Source: CAVYWD01 sp963772225 (GTDB lineage Bacteria > Myxococcota > Myxococcia > Myxococcales > UBA5297). From it: a stretch of 64,000 bases of DNA. The position numbers were made by a program, and so were the translations under genes. Under the pieces are notes generated by a model that saw only the letters and a program-made list of their open reading frames with translations, did no database searches and had not been told where the DNA came from. The number at the start of each line of letters is the position of its first letter. The first letter of the stretch is position 1. This document shows, piece after piece, positions 27,383-38,500 of this stretch. Where the stretch lies: contig CAVYWD010000002.1 in assembly GCA_963772225.1 (NCBI GenBank), forward strand, positions 2,542,001 to 2,606,000, given 5' to 3'.

Positions 27383-28144
27383 ATGAGCTTCGCGATGCTG
27401 GACATTCTCAAGAATCGCCTGGCCCAAGGGCACAGGACCATCGCCTTTCCCAAAGGCGAGGTGAACCTCCCCGAGCGCTACCGCGGCCGGCCCGAGCTCT
27501 ACCCGGAGAAGTGCGGCCAGGGCTGCAGCGCCTGCGCCGACGCCTGCCCCACCGGCGCCATCACCGCCTCGCCGCTCGCGCTCGACCTGGGGAAGTGCTT
27601 GCTCTGCCCGTCGTGCCTCGAGGCCTGCCCGTCGAGCGCCGTCGCCTTCACCCGCGACCCGCGGCTCGCTGCGGGGACTCGGGAGAACCTCGTCGTGAGG
27701 GGTCAACGGCTGGAGCTCGCCAAGGCGCTGCCCGAGAAGATCCGCGCGCTCTTCGGCCGCTCGCTCAAGCTGCGCCAGGTCTCCGCCGCCGGGTGCAACG
27801 CCTGCGAGGCGGACCTGAACGTCTTGGGCATCAACGTCTTCGACCTGGGCCGCTTCGGCATCCAGTTCGTCGCCTCGCCGCGCCACGCCGACGGCGTGGT
27901 GGTCACCGGGCCGGTGAGCAAGAACATGGAGCTCGCCCTGCGCGAGACCATCGCCGCCATGCCGTCGCCCAAGCTGCTCATCGCGGTCGGCGCCTGCGCC
28001 ATCAATGGCGGGCCGTACGCGGGGTCGGCGCAAACCTCCGACGGCATCCCGCGCGACCTGAAGGTCGACCTCTACATTCCCGGCTGCCCGCCGCACCCCA
28101 TCACGCTGCTCGACGGGTTCTTGCGGATGCTCGACCGGCTCTGA
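27383..28144 (+). CDS. Ferredoxin (NuoI/HyfH-like) fused to NuoB/HyfI-like small subunit
   Basis: 253 residues that combine two normally separate subunits. Residues 40-90 hold two [4Fe-4S] motifs: C44, C48, C51, C55 and C72, C75, C78, C82. Residues about 125-253 are NuoB-like with C138xxC141, C205 (VGACAINGG) and C235 (GCPPHP), the ligands of the proximal N2-type cluster. Electrons could thus run from a soluble donor through three clusters to the large subunit within one polypeptide. The ATG at 27383 follows the previous stop by one base. The fused arrangement distinguishes it from E. coli hyf/hyc and from the nuo operon further on, where nuoB and nuoI are separate. Confidence 0.9.
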   Translation: MSFAMLDILKNRLAQGHRTIAFPKGEVNLPERYRGRPELYPEKCGQGCSACADACPTGAITASPLALDLGKCLLCPSCLEACPSSAVAFTRDPRLAAGTRENLVVRGQRLELAKALPEKIRALFGRSLKLRQVSAAGCNACEADLNVLGINVFDLGRFGIQFVASPRHADGVVVTGPVSKNMELALRETIAAMPSPKLLIAVGACAINGGPYAGSAQTSDGIPRDLKVDLYIPGCPPHPITLLDGFLRMLDRL

Positions 28145-28872
28145 AGGGAAGAAAGAGGGCCGGGCGGGTCTTCGCAACCGGTGGCGCCAGGAACCGCCTG
28201 GAACGGCTGCTCGCCATCGCGCTGGCCCTGAGCGCCCGCCGGCGCCTGTGCGCCGCCGACCTCGCCGAGCGCTTCGGCGTGAGCGAGCGGGCCCTTTGTC
28301 GAGATCTGGCCTCGCTGAAGAGCGCCGGGTTCGCTGTCGAGGGCAATCCCGGCGACGGCTACCGGATGCCGGCCGACGCGTTCTTGCGCCCGCTCGCGCT
28401 CCGGGAGACCGAGGCCGAGGCGCTGGCGATGGCCGCGCAGCTCCTGGCCGCCTCGGCGGACGATTGGCTCCGCGAGCGGCTCTCGACCGCGCTGGCCAAG
28501 CTCGAGTCGGCGCTGACGCCGGAGGCTCGCCGCCGGGTGCGCGATCACTCGAAGCAGCTGGCCGTGTCGCGGATGGCTCAGAAGGAGCGCGGGCCCGTCG
28601 GCGCAATCCTCGACGCCTTGAGCGCCCGGCAGATCCTGCAGCTCCGGTACCGGTCGATGGCGGGGGAGCGCACCGAGCAGGCGGTCGAGCCGCACGGATT
28701 GGTCGCGCTCGAGGGCGCATGGCTGCTCATCGTGTACTGCCGGGTCCGCCAGGCCGCGCGCGCCTTCCGGGTCGACCGCATCGAGCGCATCGCTGCGGGC
28801 GGCGAGACCTTCGCGCCCCGCGAGGGGCTCTCGTTCGCCGAAGTGCTGGAGCGCGAGCGCGGCGACCGCTGA
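28141..28872 (+). CDS. DeoR/YafY-type WYL-domain transcriptional regulator (start unresolved)
   Basis: The frame encodes an HTH (RLCAADLAERFGVSERALCRDLASL) and a C-terminal WYL domain (LQLRYRSMAGERTEQAVEPHGL, then AFRVDRIERI), about 235 residues and normal for short YafY-like regulators. No in-frame ATG, GTG or TTG exists before the GTG at 28279, which is inside the HTH. A CTG at 28141 overlaps the TGA of the preceding gene (CTGA), mimicking the ATGA/GTGA couplings elsewhere in the operon, so I use it provisionally; a frameshift or sequencing error is the alternative. The family senses nucleic-acid-like or other ligands through WYL. A 143-base piece of this gene is duplicated at 31463-31605. 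Confidence 0.75.
   Translation: MKGRKRAGRVFATGGARNRLERLLAIALALSARRRLCAADLAERFGVSERALCRDLASLKSAGFAVEGNPGDGYRMPADAFLRPLALRETEAEALAMAAQLLAASADDWLRERLSTALAKLESALTPEARRRVRDHSKQLAVSRMAQKERGPVGAILDALSARQILQLRYRSMAGERTEQAVEPHGLVALEGAWLLIVYCRVRQAARAFRVDRIERIAAGGETFAPREGLSFAEVLERERGDR
28651..28793 (+). repeat. Source copy of a 143-bp segment duplicated at 31463-31605
   Basis: This stretch codes the WYL-domain part from SMAGERTEQAV to RIERIA. Aligned by eye without gaps against 31463-31605 it shows about eleven differences in 143 bases. Confidence 0.85.
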
Positions 28873-28887
28873 CGGCATCGCGCGCCT

Positions 28888-28907
28888 GCTGACAGAGGGC
28901 TGTCAGC
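28888..28907. terminator. Hairpin between convergent genes (possible terminator)
   Basis: A perfect 8-base stem GCTGACAG / CTGTCAGC has an AGGG loop. It lies 16 bases after the WYL regulator stop and before the convergent lipoprotein gene's stop at 28993. No T-run follows, so termination is only suggested by position. Confidence 0.4.
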
Positions 28908-28992
28908 GCTGGGCGCTACTCCTTGCGACGCGTCGCCTCCGCCACCAATCCACGAGAGCAATCCGGGCGCGAACGAACGCCGGAGTCCACGC

Positions 28993-31206
28993 TCACAGTC
29001 CGATGGAGAGCATCGTCTTGTACGTGCCTACGTAGAGGCGCCCCGTGGCGCCGATCGCGATCCCCGAGTTGGGGCCCCAGCTCGAATACACCGACCACAG
29101 CTCCGTTCCCGTCGGGGTCACGGCCCACGCGTCGGTGTACCCGCCGACGAACGCCACGCCGTCAGCCGTGAGCGATGCCGGCTGCTGGGACAGAGGGCCA
29201 ATCGGGAACGTCCAGACCTGAATGCCGCTCGCCGAGAACGCGTGGAGATTGCACGAGCTGGACGTGGTGGTCATCGAGGTCACGAAGACCCGGCCCGCGG
29301 CGTCCACCGCCGGGCGACCCCGCACGTGCCCCCCGAGCGTCCCCGCGGCCCACGCGAGGGTTCCGCCGGCTTCCACGGCGAAGACGCCGGCCGTGTGGCC
29401 CACCATCACCCGACCGTTCGGCGCCACCATCGGCTCCGTCAGCGTCTGGTACGAGGTGGGGTACGTCCACAGAACCGTGCCGCTCGTCGTCAGCGCGTAC
29501 AGCGTGGAGAAGCCCGTGAGGTAGATCGTCCCCGTGCTCCCGAGAGCCGCCGCCGAGAGCCAGCCTTCCCCGCCCACGGTCGTCGACCACCGCAACGTCC
29601 CGTCAGGCTTGATGGCGTAGAAGGTGGCGCCCCCGGGCACGTAGACGGTGCCGTCGCTGCCGATGGTGGGCGAGCCGACTGCGCCCGCGGTCAGGTAGCT
29701 CCACTTCACCGTGCCCGCAGGGTTGATGGCGTAGAGCTTCTTGTCGTCCGACCCGAGGTAAAGGGTGCCGTCTGCGCCGATGGCCGGGGCGCCGTGCATG
29801 GGGCCCCCCGTCGTCAGCGCCCACTTCTGCGTCCCTGCCGGGTCGAGCGCGTAGACGGAGTTTTCATCGGTGCCGAAGTAGATTGTGCCATCCGCGGCGA
29901 TGGCCGGCTCGGTGGCGTCGCCGCTGAAGTGGAATTCCCACTTGACGGTGGCCGTCGCGGGGGCCTGCGAGGGGCTCAGCCCGGCGCGACCCTCGCATCG
30001 ACCGGCCTGGGGCCACGGCGCGCCGGCCTGGAGCCCCGCGCCACAGGCACCAATGGCGCAGCAGCCGCTCGCGCAGGCGGCGTACCCGATGCTGCACGTC
30101 GCGCCACAGGCGCCGTCCGCACAGGTGCCCGTGCCGTTCGCGGGGCTCGGGCACACCTTGTCGGTCGGGGCGTAGGTGCAGGTTCCCGCGCTGCAAGTTC
30201 CCGTCGACGCGAAGGTGCGCAACGTCGAGGCCGTCACGCACGCCGTCGCCGGAGGCGTGGTGCACGTCACGCCCGAGCACGGGTCGCCCTTGCAGGCGCC
30301 GTTGAGGCAGCCGTTGGCGCACGGGGTGGTGGTGCTGGTGTAGCTGCAGGAGCCGCCCGAGCAGGTCCCGTTCGTGCCCCAGGTGGTGAGCGTCGTCGCG
30401 TTGGCGCAGGTCGCCGCGGGCGGCGAGTGGCACGTCACGCCCGAGCACGGGTCACCCTTGCAAGCGCCGTTGAGGCAGCCGTTGGCGCACGGGGTGGTGG
30501 TGCTGGTGTAACTGCAGGAGCCGCCCGAGCAGGTCCCGCTCGTCTCCCAGGTGGTGAGCGTCGTCGCGTTGGCGCAGGTCGCTGCCGGCGGCGAGTGGCA
30601 CGTCACGCCCGAGCACGGGTCGCCTTTGCAGGCGCCGTTGAGGCAGCCGCTGGCGCACGGGGTGGAGGTGCTGGTGTAGCTGCAGGAGCCGCCCGAGCAG
30701 GTTCCGCTCGTGCCCCAGGTGGTGAGCGTCGTCGCGTTGGCGCAGGTCGCTGCCGGCGGCGAGTGGCACGTCACGCCCGTGCACGGCTCGCCCGTGCAGG
30801 CGCCGTTGAGGCAGCCGTTGGCGCACGGGGTGGAGGTGCTGGTGTAGCTGCAGGAGCCGCCCGAGCAGGTTCCGCTCGTGTCCCAGGTGGTGAGCGTCGT
30901 CGCGTTGGCGCAGGTCGCTGCCGGCGGCGAGTGGCACGTCACGCCCGTGCACGGCTCGCCCGTGCAGGCGCCGTTGAGGCAGCCGTTGGCGCACGGGGTA
31001 TCGGTGTCAGCGTAGCTGCAGTGGCCCGACGCGCAGGTCCCCGCCCCGGCGTAGGTCCGCAGCGTCAAGCTATCCCGGCACGAGGCCGCCGGAGGTTGGT
31101 TGCAGGTCACACCCGCGCAGGGGTCGGTGCCCGGTGCCCCGGTCGAACCGCAACCGCTGATCGCGGCAGGCAGCACAAGCATCACGACGGCGGCCAGCTT
31201 CGACAT
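28993..31206 (-). CDS. Cysteine-rich repeat lipoprotein with PQQ-type beta-propeller
   Basis: The ATG at 31206 (GGAGAG upstream) gives 737 residues. The signal MSKLAAVVMLVLPAAISGC ends in a lipobox with Cys19. Residues 28-307 are five 56-residue repeats (DPCSGVTCHSPPAATC..., ending CANGCLNGACKG) plus a sixth, diverged unit to about 350; each unit has eight cysteines, so many disulphides are likely. Residues about 410-737 are repeated propeller blades (PAIAADGTIYFGTDENSVYA, AIGADGTLYLGSDDKKLYA and so on) of the PQQ/YVTN-like type without evident catalytic residues. It is probably a surface-exposed binding or adhesion lipoprotein. Similar Cys-rich modules are frequent in Myxococcota lipoproteins. 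Confidence 0.85.
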   Translation of the reverse strand: MSKLAAVVMLVLPAAISGCGSTGAPGTDPCAGVTCNQPPAASCRDSLTLRTYAGAGTCASGHCSYADTDTPCANGCLNGACTGEPCTGVTCHSPPAATCANATTLTTWDTSGTCSGGSCSYTSTSTPCANGCLNGACTGEPCTGVTCHSPPAATCANATTLTTWGTSGTCSGGSCSYTSTSTPCASGCLNGACKGDPCSGVTCHSPPAATCANATTLTTWETSGTCSGGSCSYTSTTTPCANGCLNGACKGDPCSGVTCHSPPAATCANATTLTTWGTNGTCSGGSCSYTSTTTPCANGCLNGACKGDPCSGVTCTTPPATACVTASTLRTFASTGTCSAGTCTYAPTDKVCPSPANGTGTCADGACGATCSIGYAACASGCCAIGACGAGLQAGAPWPQAGRCEGRAGLSPSQAPATATVKWEFHFSGDATEPAIAADGTIYFGTDENSVYALDPAGTQKWALTTGGPMHGAPAIGADGTLYLGSDDKKLYAINPAGTVKWSYLTAGAVGSPTIGSDGTVYVPGGATFYAIKPDGTLRWSTTVGGEGWLSAAALGSTGTIYLTGFSTLYALTTSGTVLWTYPTSYQTLTEPMVAPNGRVMVGHTAGVFAVEAGGTLAWAAGTLGGHVRGRPAVDAAGRVFVTSMTTTSSSCNLHAFSASGIQVWTFPIGPLSQQPASLTADGVAFVGGYTDAWAVTPTGTELWSVYSSWGPNSGIAIGATGRLYVGTYKTMLSIGL
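30286..31125. repeat. Five 168-bp tandem repeats in the cysteine-rich lipoprotein gene
   Basis: There are five in-frame 168-base units. Units 2-5 (about 30286-30957) are nearly identical, differing mainly at codons for the residues before TSGT/TNGT and in STSTP/TTTTP. This near-identity implies recent expansion or gene conversion. A sixth, diverged unit follows down to about 30150. Confidence 0.9.
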
Positions 31207-31360
31207 GGCGCTCTCCAGGGAGGGAATGGCGACGACGCCCAAAATGGAAGGGAGTCTCCGCGCCATACCACGATTGGGGGCAGGGTGACATCAACACGAC
31301 GACGCGCCCCTCCCATGAGCCTCCAAGACGAACGACGGTCTCAGGGCGGTTCAGCTCGGG

Positions 31361-31981
31361 GTGGAGTGCTGGCGTGGAGCATCCACGCGCATTCCACCGC
31401 GCACCGATTCGCAAAAGGCATATCCGGCGGCTGTCTCGAACGATGGAGCGCATGCGGCCGCCCGGTCGATGGCGGGGGAGCGCACTGAGCGGGCGGTCGA
31501 GCCGCTTGGATTGGTCGCGATCGAGGGCGCATGGTTGCTCATCGCGTACTGCCGGGTCCGCCAAGCCGCGCGCGCCTTCTGGATCGACCACATCGAGCGC
31601 ATCGCCGGCCCCGGACCCCAGGGGTCGGTCATGTCGGTGACCTTCGAGCTCGATGGCCGCGAGTTCATGGCGTTGAACGGGGGCCCCGAATTCACCTTCT
31701 CCCCGGCCGTTTCCTTCTTCGTGAAATGCGAGACGCAGGACGAGGTGGACGAGCTTTGGGAGAAGCTCTCCGAGGGGGGCGAGAAGCTGCAATGCGGATG
31801 GCTCAAGGACCGGTTCGGCGTCTCCTGGCAGATCGTCCCGACGATCCTGGGCGAGCTGCTCGCGGACGAAGACGCCGAGCGATCGGAGCGCGTGATGAGC
31901 GCCATGCTTCAAATGCGAAAGCTCGACATCGGGCAATTGAAGCAGGCGTACGGGGCGGAAAGGGGCCCCGCCCGGCCCTAA
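31361..31981 (+). CDS. Chimeric ORF: WYL-domain fragment joined to truncated PhnB-like VOC domain
   Basis: The frame from a GTG at 31361 encodes 206 residues. Residues about 36-82 repeat the WYL regulator upstream (SMAGERTERAVEP...RIERIAG). Directly after the join it continues as a PhnB/3-demethylubiquinone-methyltransferase-like VOC protein: GPGPQGSVMSVTFELDGREF, ALNGGPEFTF, QCGWLKDRFGVSWQIVP, MLQMRKLDI. Family members have about 50 N-terminal residues before the GPGP segment; these are missing and replaced by the WYL piece. So a duplicated segment seems to have landed in, or replaced, the 5' end of a VOC gene. It may be a pseudogene, or may be translated from the ATG at 31631 as a truncated domain. 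Expression is not shown. Confidence 0.7.
   Translation: MECWRGASTRIPPRTDSQKAYPAAVSNDGAHAAARSMAGERTERAVEPLGLVAIEGAWLLIAYCRVRQAARAFWIDHIERIAGPGPQGSVMSVTFELDGREFMALNGGPEFTFSPAVSFFVKCETQDEVDELWEKLSEGGEKLQCGWLKDRFGVSWQIVPTILGELLADEDAERSERVMSAMLQMRKLDIGQLKQAYGAERGPARP
31463..31605 (+). repeat. Duplicated 143-bp WYL segment (copy of 28651-28793)
   Basis: This is the second copy of the WYL-domain fragment, in the same orientation, 2.8 kb downstream and with the lipoprotein gene between the copies. Homology stops abruptly at the join to the PhnB-like coding sequence. Confidence 0.85.
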
Positions 31982-32000
31982 AGAGCCCGGCGATGCGTAC

Positions 32001-32025
32001 AAAGCCGGCTGAAAGCCGGCTGGGT
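32001..32025. repeat. Tandem GCCGGCT palindromic repeat, copy 2
   Basis: AAAGCCGGCT, then GAAA, then GCCGGCTGGGT on the plus strand. It corresponds to the minus-strand reading of 1170-1195. It is flanked by GTAC on both sides (31997-32000 and 32024-32027), lies just after the chimeric ORF, and precedes the convergent small gene ending at 32095. Confidence 0.55.
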
Positions 32026-32094
32026 ACGGGAAGGTTGGGAGGTTCGAGCTCCGACCGGAGACGGGCCGTCGACAGAGAGCTGCTTGGGGTCATG

Positions 32095-32424
32095 CTAGCG
32101 AATGATGATGGTCGGGCAGCCGGTGTCCGCGAAGAGCTTGACCCCGACTCCTTTGCCTGCCTCGAGGGCCTCGCCCTTGGCGAGGATCACCTGGTAGTGA
32201 AAGATGCCGATGTTCGCGGCGAATCCGTGCGCTGAATCGACGCCGTCGAGCACCGGGTTGTTGATGGGGTTGCCTTCGTAGAAGACGAGGCGCAGCGCCT
32301 GGAAGCCATGCGCCCTCCATTCCACGTGCTGGCCGACGCAGACCTCGACCGCGGTGGGGCTCACTGTAATGCCATGCTTGTCCGCCGTGATGGTGACGAT
32401 GACCGGTTCGCGTTGCGCTTCCAT
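32095..32424 (-). CDS. Small cupredoxin-like protein of unknown function
   Basis: 109 residues from an ATG with an excellent ribosome-binding site (GGAGGGATCC). There is no signal peptide. The segment ITVSPTAVEVCVGQHVEWRAHG resembles the first strands of cupredoxin folds, and the rest (NIGIFHYQVILAKGEA, VGVKLFADTGCPTIIIR) is beta-rich. The usual blue-copper ligand set (His, then Cys-x-x-His-x-x-Met near the end) is not present, so copper binding is doubtful. It sits 12 bases after the Ser/Thr kinase on the same strand and is probably co-transcribed with it. Family assignment is tentative. Confidence 0.6.
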   Translation of the reverse strand: MEAQREPVIVTITADKHGITVSPTAVEVCVGQHVEWRAHGFQALRLVFYEGNPINNPVLDGVDSAHGFAANIGIFHYQVILAKGEALEAGKGVGVKLFADTGCPTIIIR

Positions 32425-32435
32425 GGATCCCTCCT

Positions 32436-35183
<2,748 letters not shown>

Positions 35184-35531
35184 GCGGACGCTCCTCGGTG
35201 GGAGACGAAGCCAAGCGTAGCAAGGAGAGGAGGGTGTCTCCACGGCAATTCGCGGGAGCGGAGGCGAGGCGGCGGAGCCGGCACCCTCAGCGCGCGAGTC
35301 GCGGGGAGCCGAAACGCGCGTGTCCCTGTTGCGTCGCTGTTGCCCCAGGGCCGTGCATGCGTCCGTCCAATTTCGTATCCTCGCGGCCGCAAGCTGCGTC
35401 GGGGCGGACACACCGCCGGGCGCCGCCCGCAGGCGCGCTCCCTCGACGAGCGCCGAGCCGACCTGGTCCGCGGATTGCTCTGACCTCCTTGCCCGGAACC
35501 CACCCTCCCGCCGCCCGGTAGAGAACCCCCA
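35184..35531. other. Divergent intergenic region between kinase and giant secreted protein genes
   Basis: 348 bases that must hold promoters for both directions. The kinase RBS (GAGGAG) is at the left edge. I do not see convincing -35/-10 pairs, and no small gene is supported. Confidence 0.5.
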
Positions 35532-38500
35532 ATGCCCAGCCCCATCGCTCTTTTCGCCTTCGCGGCCTTAGGAGCCGTCTCGGTGCAGCCCGCCTCCGTG
35601 CCGGCGCAAGGCGAGCAACAAGCCCTCGTCACCGTCGACCGCACCGCCATGGTTCACCTGAGCGCGAAGAGCGCGCCCGGGACCCGGTGCGAGCTCGTCG
35701 ACCAGCTCCAGGGCCCGTTCCTCGAGTCGGGCGTCGCGGGCAAGTCGAGCTGCGAGCTCGACGCGCTGCTCGACCCAGGTCCCTACCTCCTGCGCCTCGC
35801 CTCGCCGAAGAAGGGCAAGGGTCAAGTCGCCCTCGCCGCGGCGCCGTTCACCGAGGTCAATTCGCCCCTCGTCCGGCTCGTCCCCGGCCGGCGCGTCGAG
35901 CGCCTGCTCCACCCTGCCGAGCAGGCGTCCTACTGGATTCACCTGGACAGCCGCGCCTTCGTGCCGCTCACGGTCTGGGGCCGCACCGCCGGCGCCGTGC
36001 GAGTCTGGCGCAACGGCGAGTGGGCCGAGCCGTCGCAGCCGCAAGGCCAGCTCGTCTCCCCGAAGCCAAACCAACCGCTCCACCGCTGGCAGCTCGCCGA
36101 CTTCCTGGAGGCCGGGGACTACCTCGTCACCGTCTACGGCGCCAACCCCACCGCCTTCGCCGAAGGCGCGCCCGACGACACCATGGCCATCGCCTACGGC
36201 TTCCCAGAGGCGAGCGCGGAGGGGCGGTGGCAGGTCGCGCTGCCGTTCACGGGCGAAGCGGCCTTCGCGCTGCCGGGGCCTTCGATCATCGTCCATTCTC
36301 GCCTCGCGGCGGCCGCCTCCACGCCCACGACCGTGACCCTCGCCCCCGTCGCGCCCGACGGGTCGGTCCCGCTCTCGAGCGAGGTCGCGAGCTGCCGGAT
36401 CGAGGCGCGGGCGACGGTGCCCGAGTGCGCCGCCGTGGTCAACGCCGCGGCCCCGCGGTACGTCGCCCTCGTGCGCGGCGCGCCGGGGACGGTGGTGGAC
36501 CTGGGCTTCGCGGCGTGGTTGCCGGGCTCCTCCCACGGGCTCGCGGACGGCGCCTATGGCCCGCCCAGCGAAACCCTCGAGTTCACGGCACCGCGCGGCG
36601 GCAACTTTCTCGTCGCCTCCGACGACCTGCCCCCCGACCCGGACGAGGCGCCCCTGGGCTGCCGGCTCGAGCGCGAGGAGCCGCCCGGGACCTGGTCGGC
36701 CATGGCCACCGCCGCCCCAAAGCTCAGCGGCGACCGCCGCTACGAGCGCCGCTTCAACTACGACGGCGAGGGGAAGATCCTCTGGTTCGAGCTCGAGTCG
36801 GGCGGCCGATGGCTCATCGCCGACGACCCGGAGCGCAAGGCGACCTGCGAGCTGTACCGAATCTCTGGCGACGAGCGCCAACGGGTCTCCGAGGGCGCAG
36901 GCTCCCAGGGCTGCCGCCTCGACCGGTCGCTCTCGGCCGGCCTGTACGAGCTGCGCCTCTACGGCGGAAACGAGGGCATTCAGACGCTGCAGCTGACGCC
37001 GAACGGATTCTTCAGCCGGCCCACCAGCGCGCCGCTCTCGCAGCTCGCCTGCCGCTTCGACCGCGTCGGGCTCGAGAAGGGCGCGCATTACCGGGTGGTC
37101 TTCAGCCGGCTCGGGCGCGCCGCGGCGCGGGGCCTCTTCGTTCGGCCGCTGCCGCTCGAGCTCCAGCGGCCTCTTCCGTTGGAGCTGGGCCCCGGGGCCA
37201 CGCTCACCGTGCCGATGCAGGCCGGCCCGGGGCTCGTCGCGCGATCGTCCGGGGCCGCCTTCGAGTGCGGCCTGGAGGGGGCGGGTCGCGCGAGCTCCCA
37301 GGGCGGCGCATGCCGCTTCTCGTCGGTGCCGTCCAGCCAGCAGCTGACGCTCGCGAACCGCGGCGCCGAGCCCGTCCGCGTCGAGCTCACCTTCGAGCGG
37401 CCGGCGCCCGCCGAGCCGGCGCTCGCGGCGTTCTCGCCCAGGTTCCAGCCGCTGCCGGCGCTGGAGCCGGGCGCTCCGGTCTTCTTCGACTTCGAGCGCG
37501 GCGCCTCGCACTCGGCCGCTTTCGAGGTCCGGCGCGCGGGGCTCTACGACGTCACGACCGAGGGCCTGTTGCAGACCTCCTGTGCCATCCGCACGCCGGC
37601 GACGCCCAAGCTCGCCGAGAACCAGGGCGCGGGCCGCGGGCGCAACTGCCTCGTCTCCGCGTGGCTGCGCCCGGGGCGCTATCTCGCCGCCGCGACGACC
37701 CTCAACGCCTCCAAGGGGCGCGGCGCCCTCGCCATCAGCGCCCGCGAGCCCAAGGTCCAATCGGTCGGCTCGGGCCTCACCTACTTCCGCGTCGAGGCGG
37801 GCGACCTCGTCCAGCAGCGGCTGCGCGCCGCGGGCCGGGGGACGTCGCGGCTCGAGACGCTGGCGCGCGGCGCCCCGCTCTCGTGTCGGCTCGAGGACAA
37901 GGACGGCTGGCCGCTGCTGCGCGTGCCGACCTCGTGCGACTTAGCGCTCGCGCTCGCGCCGGGCGAATACCTCTGGACCCAGCTGCCGCTCACCGTGGAG
38001 AGCGACCGGCGCACCCGCTTCGAGAAGGTCGTCGAGGCGCCGGTGCTCTCGGGAAAGAAGGCGCGCCGAATCGCCCTGAACGAGCGCGCCCAGGCCGAGC
38101 TCTCGGAGGCCGGGAAGGACGAATACCTCTTCGAGCTGCCGGCGGAGCTGGACCTGACGGTGGAGCTCACCGGCGGCATGCAGGGCCGAATCTATCGACT
38201 GGAGCCAGGCAAGCCCCCGGCGCCGGTGGAGATCATCTATCCCCAGGTGACCCAGGCGCCGCCGGCAGACGTTCCCGAATCGCCGGAAGCGCCGCCGGAG
38301 TCCATGGCTGAAGACGAGCCGCCCCTCGTCGAGAGCAGCGAAGAGAGCGCAGCCGAGGAGGCGCCCAGCGCCCCCGCCATCGCCCGCCCGGCGCCGGCCG
38401 CTCCGACGAGCTCCGGCGCACAGCGCATCGCCCTTCCCGCGGGGCGTTACCAGCTCATCGCGGAGCACAGCCGCGGCGACGTGGACATCCGCTACGCGCT

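Noticed and set aside
20830..28144. Formate hydrogenlyase or hydrogenase-4
   Set aside because: The large subunit lacks the nickel ligands, and no formate dehydrogenase, HyfJ or maturation gene is present.
30286..31125. CRISPR-like array
   Set aside because: The 168-base repeats are contiguous, in frame and coding; there are no unique spacers.
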